From contig NZ_JAVDXT010000005.1 of NCBI RefSeq assembly GCF_031458075.1, positions 372,001 to 436,000 on the forward strand: DNA of 64,000 bases, given 5' to 3'. Below are positions 35,651 to 43,217 of this stretch, piece by piece; within the stretch, counting starts at the first letter, position 1; each line of letters starts with the position of its first letter. The translations under genes and the position numbers were made by a program. The notes under the pieces were generated by a model. It had not been told where the DNA came from. It searched no databases and saw only the letters and a list, made by a program, of their open reading frames with translations. The stretch comes from Rhodoferax_B ferrireducens_A (lineage in GTDB: Bacteria > Pseudomonadota > Gammaproteobacteria > Burkholderiales > Burkholderiaceae_C).

Positions 35651-36456
35651 TGGCCGGCGCACTCGACAACGCCGAGCTTGCCACCGTCGTGCCGCTGGCC
35701 GTGCCCGCCAGCCAGCGCTGGCGCGGCCTGGTGCTGCCGGTGGCCGCTGTCGCGCTGTGGTGGCTGGTCTCCAAACTCGACCTGGTGAACTCCGCCCTGC
35801 TGGTCTCGCCCGCCAAGGTGCTGGAGACGGCCTGGGAGATGGTTAGCAGCGGCCGGCTCTGGCGAGCCCTCAGCGCCAGCCTGGCGCGCGAGCTGACCGG
35901 CTTCTTCATAGGCACAGCCTCCGGCCTGGTACTCGGCGCGCTGCTCGGCCTGTGGCCGCGCTTCAACCGCCTGGTTGGCCCGAGCTTCAACACCTTCAAG
36001 CAGATCTCGCTGTTCGCCTGGATTCCACTGATCTCGGTGTGGTTCGGCCTGGGGGACGTGGCCAAGGTGGTGTTCCTGTCGCTGGCCGCGCTGGTGCCGG
36101 TGGTGGTCAACACCGCGGCCGGCATCCGCAACACGCCGGCCAGCCTGCTGGAAGTGGCCCGCGTCTATGGCTACACGCGCTGGCAGACGGTCACGCAGGT
36201 GGTACTGCCCTCGGCGATTCCGTCGATCTTCACTGGCGTCTACCTGGCGCTGATCTATTCCTGGCTGGCCACCATCGGCGCCGAATACCTGCTGGTATCG
36301 GGCCGCGGCGTCGGCAATCTGCTGATCGAAGGCAGCGAGCATTTCCAGATGGACCTGGTGATCTTCGGCATGGCGGTGATCGGCGTGGTGGGCTGGTTAA
36401 TGAACGCATCCGCGCGCCTGCTGGAACGGCGCATTTTCAAAGGTAGAACAACATGA
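35650..36456 (+). CDS. SsuC-like ABC permease 2
   Basis: The 268-residue permease is homologous to the upstream one (EVARVYGYTRWQTVTQVVLPSAIPSIFTGVY is the equivalent docking loop) with about six helices. Its start overlaps the stop of permease 1 and its stop overlaps the ATPase start by four bases each, suggesting strict stoichiometry through translational coupling. Confidence 0.92.
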   Translation: MAGALDNAELATVVPLAVPASQRWRGLVLPVAAVALWWLVSKLDLVNSALLVSPAKVLETAWEMVSSGRLWRALSASLARELTGFFIGTASGLVLGALLGLWPRFNRLVGPSFNTFKQISLFAWIPLISVWFGLGDVAKVVFLSLAALVPVVVNTAAGIRNTPASLLEVARVYGYTRWQTVTQVVLPSAIPSIFTGVYLALIYSWLATIGAEYLLVSGRGVGNLLIEGSEHFQMDLVIFGMAVIGVVGWLMNASARLLERRIFKGRTT

Positions 36457-37316
36457 CGACTGAGACCGTGGTAGCCAACGAGCTCGACATCCGCGGCGTG
36501 GGCAAACGCTACGCCAGCACCCAGGCCGCAGGTGGCACGCTGCAGGTGCTGCAGAACATCGACCTGCACATCCCCAGCGGCCAGTTCGTCAGCATCGTCG
36601 GCGCCAGCGGCTGCGGCAAGTCGACGCTGCTGCGCCTGGTGCTCGGCCTCGATGCCGACTACGAGGGCCAGATCCTGCTCGATGGCGAACCCATCACCGG
36701 CACGGGGCGCGAGCGCGGCATCGTGTTCCAGGACCATCGCCTGTTCCCCTGGCTCACCGTGGCGCAGAACATCGCGGTAGGCCTGCGCAACGCACCCTTC
36801 ACCGAAGGCCAGAAGCGCGGCCTGGTGGCCGAACACGTGGCCCTGGTGGGCCTGGAAGGCTTCGAACACTCTTATCCGCACCAAATCTCCGGCGGCATGG
36901 CGCAACGCGTGGCGATCGCCCGCGGCCTGGTGAACCGGCCGCGCGTACTGCTGCTGGACGAGCCGTTTGGCGCACTCGATGCGCTGACCCGCGCGCGCCT
37001 GCAGGGCGAGCTGCAGCGCATCTGGCAAAAGGAAAAGATCACCATGCTGCTGGTCACCCACGACGTGGAGGAAGCCGTGTTCCTGGGCGACCAGGTGGTG
37101 GTGATGCAGCCGCACCCGGGGCGCATCCGCCGCACCGTGCGGGTCGATCTGCCGCACCCGCGCAATCGCAGCGACCCGGCCTTCATCCGCCTGCGCGACG
37201 ACGTGCTCAGCGACTTCCTGGACCCGCGCGAACGCGGCCCTAGCGAGGTGTTTCCCGCCGCACCGGCGGTACCCGTATTTCCGGCGCAGGGGCGGCCGCT
37301 GCAGCTGGCCTGGTAG
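36453..37316 (+). CDS. SsuB-like ABC transporter ATPase
   Basis: The 287-residue ATPase energises the importer at the inner face of the membrane. Walker A is VGASGCGKST, the Q loop is IVFQDHRLFPW, the signature is ISGGMAQR and Walker B is VLLLDEPFGALDA, followed by the TLLLVTHD-type H-loop (LLVTHDVEEA). A 40-residue proline-rich tail is atypical but unlikely to matter. It is the last gene of the operon. Confidence 0.95.
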   Translation: MTTETVVANELDIRGVGKRYASTQAAGGTLQVLQNIDLHIPSGQFVSIVGASGCGKSTLLRLVLGLDADYEGQILLDGEPITGTGRERGIVFQDHRLFPWLTVAQNIAVGLRNAPFTEGQKRGLVAEHVALVGLEGFEHSYPHQISGGMAQRVAIARGLVNRPRVLLLDEPFGALDALTRARLQGELQRIWQKEKITMLLVTHDVEEAVFLGDQVVVMQPHPGRIRRTVRVDLPHPRNRSDPAFIRLRDDVLSDFLDPRERGPSEVFPAAPAVPVFPAQGRPLQLAW

Positions 37317-37342
37317 CTTGGCGCACGGCCGATAATTTGCCC

Positions 37343-37903
37343 ATGAGCAAATCCTACGTCGATGCCAACTACCGCTTTATCGCCGCGAACCAGGAGGTCA
37401 ATGCCCGCATTGTCCAGCGGCAGCAGGCCCTGGCCCTGTATGTGACCCTGGTGGTGAGCCTGCTGGCCGCGCTGGTGGCGCTGCGGCCCGGCGCAGGTGC
37501 CGAAGAACCACCGATCGAATGGCTGTTGCTGGGTTTTCCGGTGGCGTCGCTGTGCCTGGCGCTGCTCAACTACAAGGCCGAGCGCGCGATTTCCAACCTG
37601 CGCACTTTTCTGTCCGAGCTCGAACGCCTGGACAACGCCCACCAGACTTTGCCCAGCTACAACACCGAACCGCGCTGGGCCAAAGGCGCCAACAAGGCCC
37701 GGCGCTTCCATGACTTCGCCACCACCATGCTGGCCGCAGGCGGCAATGCCATCGGGCTGGGCGCCGCCTGGAAGATTTATCCGCTGCGGCTCGGTGGCAG
37801 CAGCGTGTTTTTATATGGCAGCGTACTGCTGGCGCTGGCGTCGCTGGCCATACTGTTGCTGACCCCGCAATGGAGCTACAGCCCCGACGCAGCAGACCGC
37901 TGA
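37343..37903 (+). CDS. conserved membrane protein of unknown function
   Basis: The 186-residue protein has four hydrophobic segments in two pairs (about residues 30-47 and 60-78; 130-145 and 152-172), separated by a soluble linker (85-128) with NLRTFLSELERLD and PRWAKGANKARRFHDF. I do not recognise the family. The ATG at 37343 is preferred over a start six bases upstream. It follows the ABC operon after 26 bp but has no obvious functional link with it. A dispersed repeat lies between its end and the convergent MFS gene. Confidence 0.7.
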   Translation: MSKSYVDANYRFIAANQEVNARIVQRQQALALYVTLVVSLLAALVALRPGAGAEEPPIEWLLLGFPVASLCLALLNYKAERAISNLRTFLSELERLDNAHQTLPSYNTEPRWAKGANKARRFHDFATTMLAAGGNAIGLGAAWKIYPLRLGGSSVFLYGSVLLALASLAILLLTPQWSYSPDAADR

Positions 37904-37944
37904 ACCGCAACACTATGGCAGAGACGCGACCGCAGAGGCACTAT

Positions 37945-38003
37945 CTATTTGATAGCTGCCTGCGCTGATTCCACCTGCGCCAGCGGCATGATTTATCTAA
38001 AAA
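37945..38003. repeat. dispersed repeat copy between convergent genes
   Basis: Carries TTTGATAGCTGCCTGCGCTG and, after an 8-nt loop, CACCTGCGCCAGCGGCATGA, then TTTATCTAAAAAT. The GCGC arms can pair, giving a bidirectional hairpin. Confidence 0.7.
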
Positions 38004-39218
38004 TCAATGGGCAAAAGCCGCAGCGTCCCGCGCTGCGCCCGCTTGGCGGCCGTACTTGCGGTCCTGGGCCCGGGCGACGAAAGTCATGCCAAACGCCAAC
38101 AACGCCAGCGCCGCGCCCACCCAGGGCAGCTGCGCATAGGACACACCCGACTGGATGGCCAGGCCGCCCAGATAGGCGCCGCCCGCACAGCCGATGTTGA
38201 AACCGCCCTGGTTCAGCGTGGAAGCCAGATTGGGCGAGCCGTGGGCAGCGTCCATCACGCGGATCTGCAGGGCCGGCACGGCGGCGAACGAAATGACGCC
38301 CCAGACGAACAGGGTCAGCAGCGCCGGGCCCCAGTAGGCGCTGGTCAGCGTGAAGCCCGCCAGCACCAGGGTCAGCAGGAAGAAGATGGCCACCAGCATG
38401 CGCAGCGGCCGGCGGTCGGCCAGGCGTCCGCCCAGCAGATTGCCCACCGTCAGGCCCACGCCGAACAGCAGCAGGAACAGGCTGACGCCGTCATCGCTGA
38501 CCTGGGTCACACCGCTCAAGATCGGGCGGATATAGGTGAAGACGGAAAACAGGCTGGCCGCCGATACCCCGCTCAAGGCCATGCCCAGCAACACCCGCGG
38601 GTCGCGCAGCATGCTGAACTCCTTGGCCAGGCCGGGGCCGGGCACAGCCGCCATGCGCGGCAGCAAAGCCGCCAGCCCCACCAGCGCCACCAGGCCGATG
38701 GCCGCCACCACGCCGAAGGTATAGCGCCAGCCCAGCGCCTGGCCCAAGGCAGTACCGCCGGGCACGCCCAGCACATTGGCCAGGGTCAGGCCGGCAAACA
38801 TCAGCGCCATGGCCTGGGCCCGCTGGTCGCGCGGCACCAGGTCCGCGGCCACCACCGCGCCCATGCCGAAGAAGGCCGCATGCGCGAACGCGGTAAACAC
38901 CCGCGCCGCCATCATCAGGCCGAAGCTGGGCGCCAGCGCGCACAGCAGATTGCCCAGCATGAAGATGGCCATCAGGGTCAGCAGAGCACCCTTGCGCGGC
39001 GCCTTGGACAAGGTCACGGCCATCAGCGGTGCGCCGACCACCACGCCCATGGCATAGCCGGTGACCAGCATGCCGGCCGAGGGGATGGACACATCCAGGT
39101 CACCCGCCACCTCGGGCAGCAAGCCCATGATGACGAACTCGGTAGAGCCTATGCCGAAGGAACCCACGGTCAGGGCGAACAGGGGCAGGCGGGTGCGCAA
39201 GTGGTCAAGCAAAGACAT
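38004..39218 (-). CDS. MFS efflux transporter (AraJ/SotB-like)
   Basis: The 404-residue protein has 12 predicted helices. The N-terminal signature LTVGSFGIGSTEFVIMGLLPEVAGDLDVSIPSAG matches the DHA1 drug/sugar-efflux group that includes AraJ and SotB, and LSKAPRKGAL fills the cytoplasmic loop between helices 2 and 3. Such proteins export sugars or drugs by proton antiport. It is not obviously linked to its neighbours; the upstream gene is on the same strand, 90 bp away. Confidence 0.9.
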   Translation of the reverse strand: MSLLDHLRTRLPLFALTVGSFGIGSTEFVIMGLLPEVAGDLDVSIPSAGMLVTGYAMGVVVGAPLMAVTLSKAPRKGALLTLMAIFMLGNLLCALAPSFGLMMAARVFTAFAHAAFFGMGAVVAADLVPRDQRAQAMALMFAGLTLANVLGVPGGTALGQALGWRYTFGVVAAIGLVALVGLAALLPRMAAVPGPGLAKEFSMLRDPRVLLGMALSGVSAASLFSVFTYIRPILSGVTQVSDDGVSLFLLLFGVGLTVGNLLGGRLADRRPLRMLVAIFFLLTLVLAGFTLTSAYWGPALLTLFVWGVISFAAVPALQIRVMDAAHGSPNLASTLNQGGFNIGCAGGAYLGGLAIQSGVSYAQLPWVGAALALLAFGMTFVARAQDRKYGRQAGAARDAAAFAH

Positions 39219-39308
39219 GGTGGGGCAGCCCGTGCGGGTCGCGGGCCAGGTTCAGATAGGGGATAACCCGTATCTTAAATGCAGCCCCCTGCCCGTGCCG
39301 GACTGTGG

Positions 39309-40367
39309 CTAAGTTCCCACAGGCTCTGCCGGGCGGCTCGCCGAGGTGCCGCAGGCGTGGCAAAACTTGGCGAACGCGCTCTTGCGGGTGTGGCAGGGCG
39401 CGCAGTGGTCGAACAGGCCGATGCCGCAGTGCGGGCAGAAGTCGATGCTGTCGTTCTTCAGGTCCACCGGGCGTTCGCAGCCCGGGCAAACGCTTTTGGC
39501 CAAACGGGCCAGGGCCACGTCGTAGCTGAGTTCCTCGCGGCGCTGGGCATCGGGCAGGGCTTCGGCGAGCTTTTGCTTTTCCAGGTAGCGGTTCAGTCCC
39601 ACGATGGCCTGGCGTCCGACCAGCACGGTGAGCACGATGCCGACCACATAGCGCACATAGCCGCCGTAACTGGGCAGATACGGCACGAGTTCGACAAAAA
39701 AGGCGAACAGCGCAAAGTAGATGAAACCCCAGACAAACGGCCAGTAGGTGCTTTTGCGCTGTTTCACAAACAGCCAGCCGGCAATGGCCAGCAGCGGCAG
39801 GGTGAGCGCCAGCCGGTAGCCGAACACCCGCAGCTCCTGTTTGCGCTGCGCCTGGTCCAGGCCGGTCTGGGCCGATTCTTCCAGCGCTGTAAGCCGGGTT
39901 TGCGCGGCCTGCACCGACTGGCGGGCATCCAGCGCAATCTGCTCCTGCTGGTCGATCAGGGTCTGGGCGCTACGCTCGGCGGCCTTCAGCTGGTCCAGCG
40001 CCTTGGTGCGGCTGAGCAGCTCGGGGTCCTGGTCGGAGCGGCCGGTGGCGTGGCGCGTGGCCAGCCAGTTGTCAAAGGTTTCGCGGGCCGCCGCGCCATT
40101 GGACTGGGCCACCTGCAGCTTCAGGTTGGCCTGCTCCAGCGCGGTGTCGGCATCGCGTTCGGCCAGTTGGCCGGCTTTGACCGCGGCCCGCGCCTCGGTG
40201 GCCGCCGGCTTGTCGATGAAGTCCTCCAGGGTGAACTGGTGCTCGACCTGGGGCAGATCGCCCACCACGCTGCCGCCCAGGCCGATCAGAAAGCCCGCAA
40301 AAATGAAGGCCACCAGCCACAGGCCGCGGCGGAACCACTTTTCGGACAAACGCAGTGCTTTGCTCAT
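39309..40367 (-). CDS. membrane protein with coiled coil and C-terminal zinc ribbons
   Basis: The 352-residue protein has an N-terminal membrane helix (15-35), a long alpha-helical coiled coil (about 50-175), three further membrane helices (about 188-265), and a C-terminal zinc-ribbon pair: CPGCERP and CPHCGIGLFDHCAPC, then FCHACG. The architecture suggests a membrane scaffold whose cytoplasmic ribbons bind protein or nucleic acid. I do not recognise a named family. It is the last gene of the operon with the DUF2145, small exported and YiaA-like genes, 12 bp after DUF2145. Confidence 0.75.
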   Translation of the reverse strand: MSKALRLSEKWFRRGLWLVAFIFAGFLIGLGGSVVGDLPQVEHQFTLEDFIDKPAATEARAAVKAGQLAERDADTALEQANLKLQVAQSNGAAARETFDNWLATRHATGRSDQDPELLSRTKALDQLKAAERSAQTLIDQQEQIALDARQSVQAAQTRLTALEESAQTGLDQAQRKQELRVFGYRLALTLPLLAIAGWLFVKQRKSTYWPFVWGFIYFALFAFFVELVPYLPSYGGYVRYVVGIVLTVLVGRQAIVGLNRYLEKQKLAEALPDAQRREELSYDVALARLAKSVCPGCERPVDLKNDSIDFCPHCGIGLFDHCAPCHTRKSAFAKFCHACGTSASRPAEPVGT

Positions 40368-40379
40368 ACCAACTCCTTG

Positions 40380-41183
40380 TTACAGCGCCAACTGTACGGG
40401 CGCGCCCGCCAGTTGTGCGCGTTGCAGCCAGCTGAATACCGAATCCACGGTGATGGTCTCGATGCGGTCGCTGAAGCGCTTCTCGTTCGGGTGGTCGTCG
40501 AAGGCCACATTGGCCTTGGTGGCGCGCGCGCCGAGCCGGGTCAGCGGCCCGATCTTGAGGGTGGTGGGCGTATAGCCCTTGAACTTCAACCAGGCCTGGG
40601 CCCGCTCGCGCGAGTCCGTACTGGGCTCCATGGCGGCGGCCAGGGTTTCCAGCGCCCACTGGTTCGACTGCTGGTACTTGGTCGCCCAGGCATAGCTGAC
40701 CAGACTGTAGGGCTTGCTGTGCAGGCGGGTGGCGCGGGGGGTGTCTTGTAGCAACACCAGCAGGCGCTCTTGGACCTCGGGCGTGGGCACGGCCCAGGCG
40801 GCTTCATAGCGCCAGAGGTCGTCCATGAAAAATTCGCCCAGGCCCTGGCGGTAGATGGAGGCATCCGGTGTGCCGCACTGGTTGAGCTTGTGCAGCACCC
40901 GCCACACATAGCCGCCCTGGCCGTCGGGCTGGCGGTAGGCAAACCCCAGGTGCGAATAGCGCAGGCCGTACGGGCTCAGGTCTTGCCCGGCGCGGGCCAG
41001 GATCACCACCCGCGCGCCGCTGGCGTCCAGCGCCACCAGGGTGCGTTCGGCCAGGGTGAGGCCGCGCTCTATGGTGGCGGCCTTGGGCGGCTGCTCGGCA
41101 TCGCAGGAACGCCCGGCCAGCGCGGGTGGGGCCAGCCACAGGCCAACACACAGACAGATGGCGGGCAGAATTTGCAGGCGCAT
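40380..41183 (-). CDS. DUF2145 domain protein (exported)
   Basis: The 267-residue protein has a signal peptide (cleavage near PPALA, residue 22). The core matches DUF2145: GLTLAERTLVALDASGARVVILARAGQDLS, YSHLGFAYRQ and SKPYSLVSYAWATKYQQSNQW. The conserved His and Cys-rich surroundings suggest an NlpC/P60- or peptidase-like fold, but no activity is established. It sits 14 bp after the small exported protein gene and 12 bp before the zinc-ribbon gene. Confidence 0.88.
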   Translation of the reverse strand: MRLQILPAICLCVGLWLAPPALAGRSCDAEQPPKAATIERGLTLAERTLVALDASGARVVILARAGQDLSPYGLRYSHLGFAYRQPDGQGGYVWRVLHKLNQCGTPDASIYRQGLGEFFMDDLWRYEAAWAVPTPEVQERLLVLLQDTPRATRLHSKPYSLVSYAWATKYQQSNQWALETLAAAMEPSTDSRERAQAWLKFKGYTPTTLKIGPLTRLGARATKANVAFDDHPNEKRFSDRIETITVDSVFSWLQRAQLAGAPVQLAL

Positions 41184-41197
41184 GGCGGGCTTTCGGT

Positions 41198-41656
41198 TCA
41201 GTTGGTCACACGTTCGTTGTGCAGCAAGGCCCGGCCCAGCGCGTTCGGGATGAAGGCAATCGCCTCACCCGCCGCCGACAGCAGGGTGCCCGCGCCGATC
41301 ACGCTCACCGTGACCACGCTGCCCGCCACCAGCGATGCGCCCGCCACGCCCTTGCCGACTACTTCAATACTGGCCTGCGCACCGTCCGAGGCGCGCTCCA
41401 GCAGATACACCGTGCCGCGGGCGGTGGACTGCACCGTCTTGACCACCAGTACCGCACCGGCGGTGGACAAGGCAACCGGCAGCGCCACCACCGCGCCCGC
41501 GGCGGCACTGGCGCCCACCACGACCGAGGCCACCGGCAGGGCCGACACGGCGCTCAGCGCCGAGGCCTCGCTCTGCGCCTGTGCATCAAAAAAGGCTCCG
41601 CCGAAGATAGAGAATGCGCTGGCAGCTATTAAAAAAGTAGCAAACGTCTTGTTCAT
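41198..41656 (-). CDS. small exported protein, Ala/Val-rich, unknown function
   Basis: The 152-residue product has a signal peptide (FATFLIAASAFSIF, cleavage near AQA, about residue 27) and a hydrophobic Ala-Ser-Val-rich body with two long hydrophobic stretches. No family is recognised with confidence. The signal peptide itself is encoded by DNA belonging to the dispersed repeat. The start is the ATG at 41656; a longer open frame runs upstream into the previous gene and is not credible. Confidence 0.7.
   Translation of the reverse strand: MNKTFATFLIAASAFSIFGGAFFDAQAQSEASALSAVSALPVASVVVGASAAAGAVVALPVALSTAGAVLVVKTVQSTARGTVYLLERASDGAQASIEVVGKGVAGASLVAGSVVTVSVIGAGTLLSAAGEAIAFIPNALGRALLHNERVTN
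41606..41652. repeat. dispersed repeat copy coding for a signal peptide
   Basis: On the minus strand it reads GCTACTTTTTTAATAGCTGCC then AGCGCATTCTC, the standard repeat order, and is translated in frame as the hydrophobic core ATFLIAASAF of the exported protein. Confidence 0.6.
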
Positions 41657-41672
41657 GGCTTTTCCTTGGGGC

Positions 41673-42152
41673 TTATTCCGCAGCCGTGTCGGCACGCGCC
41701 GCCCGGCCTTGCAGACGGGCTTCGCCCACATCCGCGTCATGCTTGTCGCGCAGCGTCTTGGCCAGGGTGAAGGTGCAGGTAATCAGGTACAGCCAGCTCA
41801 CGCCGAGGAAGGCCTTGTAGGTTTCGTTCACGTCCATGCGCGCCAGGCCCCAGCCGGTCAGGCCCATGGCCAGCAAGAAGCCACCCCAAACCACGAACTT
41901 GAACATCGGCGTGTCGGCGACGCGGGCTTCACCCTGGGCGCGTTCGTTGTCGCGCACAAACTTGGCCAGTACGAAGGCCGCCGACAGGCAGAAGAAGTAA
42001 CCCATCACCATGAACGCCCGGTCCAGGTCCTGTCCCGGCAGATAGGCCAGGCCGACGGCGCAGACAAAGATGGCGATGGCGAACGACAGCCAGACCTGCA
42101 GCGACCAGGCTTTGGAGTCGCGGTGGATCAGAACGGTTTTGGAGGCTTGCAT
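41673..42152 (-). CDS. YiaA/YiaB-like inner membrane protein
   Basis: The 159-residue protein has four hydrophobic segments in two YiaAB-type pairs: the second pair contains VSWLYLITCTFTLAKTLRDKHDAD, the family signature. Function is unknown in any organism. The ATG at 42152 has AGGAA about six bases upstream; longer starts at 42179 and 42188 lack such a site. It is first in the operon and lies divergent from the RIO kinase gene. Confidence 0.82.
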   Translation of the reverse strand: MQASKTVLIHRDSKAWSLQVWLSFAIAIFVCAVGLAYLPGQDLDRAFMVMGYFFCLSAAFVLAKFVRDNERAQGEARVADTPMFKFVVWGGFLLAMGLTGWGLARMDVNETYKAFLGVSWLYLITCTFTLAKTLRDKHDADVGEARLQGRAARADTAAE

Positions 42153-42252
42153 GGTTTCCTGCGAGGGGTGGTTGAACATGGGCGCCATTGTGTCCAGCGC
42201 CCGGCCTTGTCCGTACGCATTCTTCGTCTAGTTTGATGAAATACGCTACCGG

Positions 42253-42269
42253 GTATCGAATTACGATAC
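42253..42269. promoter_or_regulatory. palindrome GTATC-N7-GATAC upstream of the RIO kinase gene
   Basis: GTATCGAATTACGATAC is a perfect palindrome (arms GTATCG, CGATAC), 29 bp before the kinase ATG and 101 bp before the divergent YiaA start. The same GTATC-N7-GATAC pattern occurs at 50420-50436 at the start of an XRE regulator gene. Confidence 0.5.
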
Positions 42270-42297
42270 TTTTGACCGCGGAGGTGCGCGGTGCAAA

Positions 42298-43155
42298 ATG
42301 GGCCGCATGAAAGCTCCCCCCAGACTGCAAGCCTTGGTCGAAGAAGGCCTGATCGACACCGTGGTCCGCCAGCTGATGAGCGGCAAGGAAGCCATGGTCT
42401 ACGTGGTGCGCCGCGGCGACCACACCCTGTGCGCCAAGATCTACAAGGAAGCAACGAACCGCAGCTTCCGCCAGGCGGTGGACTACACCGAAAACCGCAA
42501 GGTGAAGAACAGCCGCCAGGCCCGCGCCATGGCCAAAGGCAGCAAGTTCGGCCGCGAAGCGCAGGAGGCGGCCTGGCAAAGCGCCGAGGTCGATGCGCTG
42601 TACAAGCTGGCCGATGCCGGCGTGCGCGTGCCCCGGCCGTACAACTTCTTTGAAGGCGTTCTGCTGATGGAGCTGGTCACCGATGCCGCTGGCGACGCCG
42701 CGCCGCGCCTGAACGACGTGGTGTTCAGCGCCGAGGATGCACGCCGCCACCACGCCAGCCTGCTGGCCGAGGTGGTGCGCATGCTGTGCGCGGGCACGGT
42801 GCATGGCGATCTGTCGGAATTCAACATCCTGCTGGCAGCGGATGGCCCGGTGATCATCGACCTGCCCCAGGCGGTGGATGCTGCCGGCAACAACCACGCC
42901 CAGCGCATGCTGCTGCGCGATGTGCTCAATCTGCGCGACTTCTTTGGCCAGTTCGCGCCCGAGCTGCTGCACACCGACTTCGGCCCCGAGATGTGGGAGC
43001 TGTACCAGCGCGGCCTGCTCAGCACCGAAGTGACGCTCACCGGCCATTACCAGCGCAAAACCGGCGCCGTCGACATGGGCAGCGTGCTGCGCGAAATTGA
43101 CGATGCCCGGGCCGAAGATGCCGCCCGCAGGCTGCGGATGCAGCAAAGCGGGTAG
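42298..43155 (+). CDS. RIO-family atypical protein kinase
   Basis: The 285-residue protein has a RIO1-type kinase domain. The P-loop region is LMSGKEAMVYVVRRGD with KIYKE as the ATP-binding Lys strand, the catalytic loop is GTVHGDLSEFNIL, and the metal-binding Asp is in IIDLPQAVD. Bacterial RIO1-like kinases of this class are widespread in proteobacteria; their substrates are mostly unknown. A GGAGG sequence lies at 42280-42284, so the ATG at 42298 or the one at 42307 may be used. A palindrome overlaps the probable promoter. Confidence 0.88.
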   Translation: MGRMKAPPRLQALVEEGLIDTVVRQLMSGKEAMVYVVRRGDHTLCAKIYKEATNRSFRQAVDYTENRKVKNSRQARAMAKGSKFGREAQEAAWQSAEVDALYKLADAGVRVPRPYNFFEGVLLMELVTDAAGDAAPRLNDVVFSAEDARRHHASLLAEVVRMLCAGTVHGDLSEFNILLAADGPVIIDLPQAVDAAGNNHAQRMLLRDVLNLRDFFGQFAPELLHTDFGPEMWELYQRGLLSTEVTLTGHYQRKTGAVDMGSVLREIDDARAEDAARRLRMQQSG

Positions 43156-43217
43156 AACCCTACCCAGCCCGATAGCCTTGCGGGGCCGATGCAGGCTAAG
43201 ATCAAGTGCATCTCTGC

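Noticed and set aside
33674..37316. ABC importer considered as a true sulfonate (ssu) operon
   Set aside because: No SsuD/SsuE monooxygenase genes, and two permeases plus an amidohydrolase do not fit a standard ssu operon.
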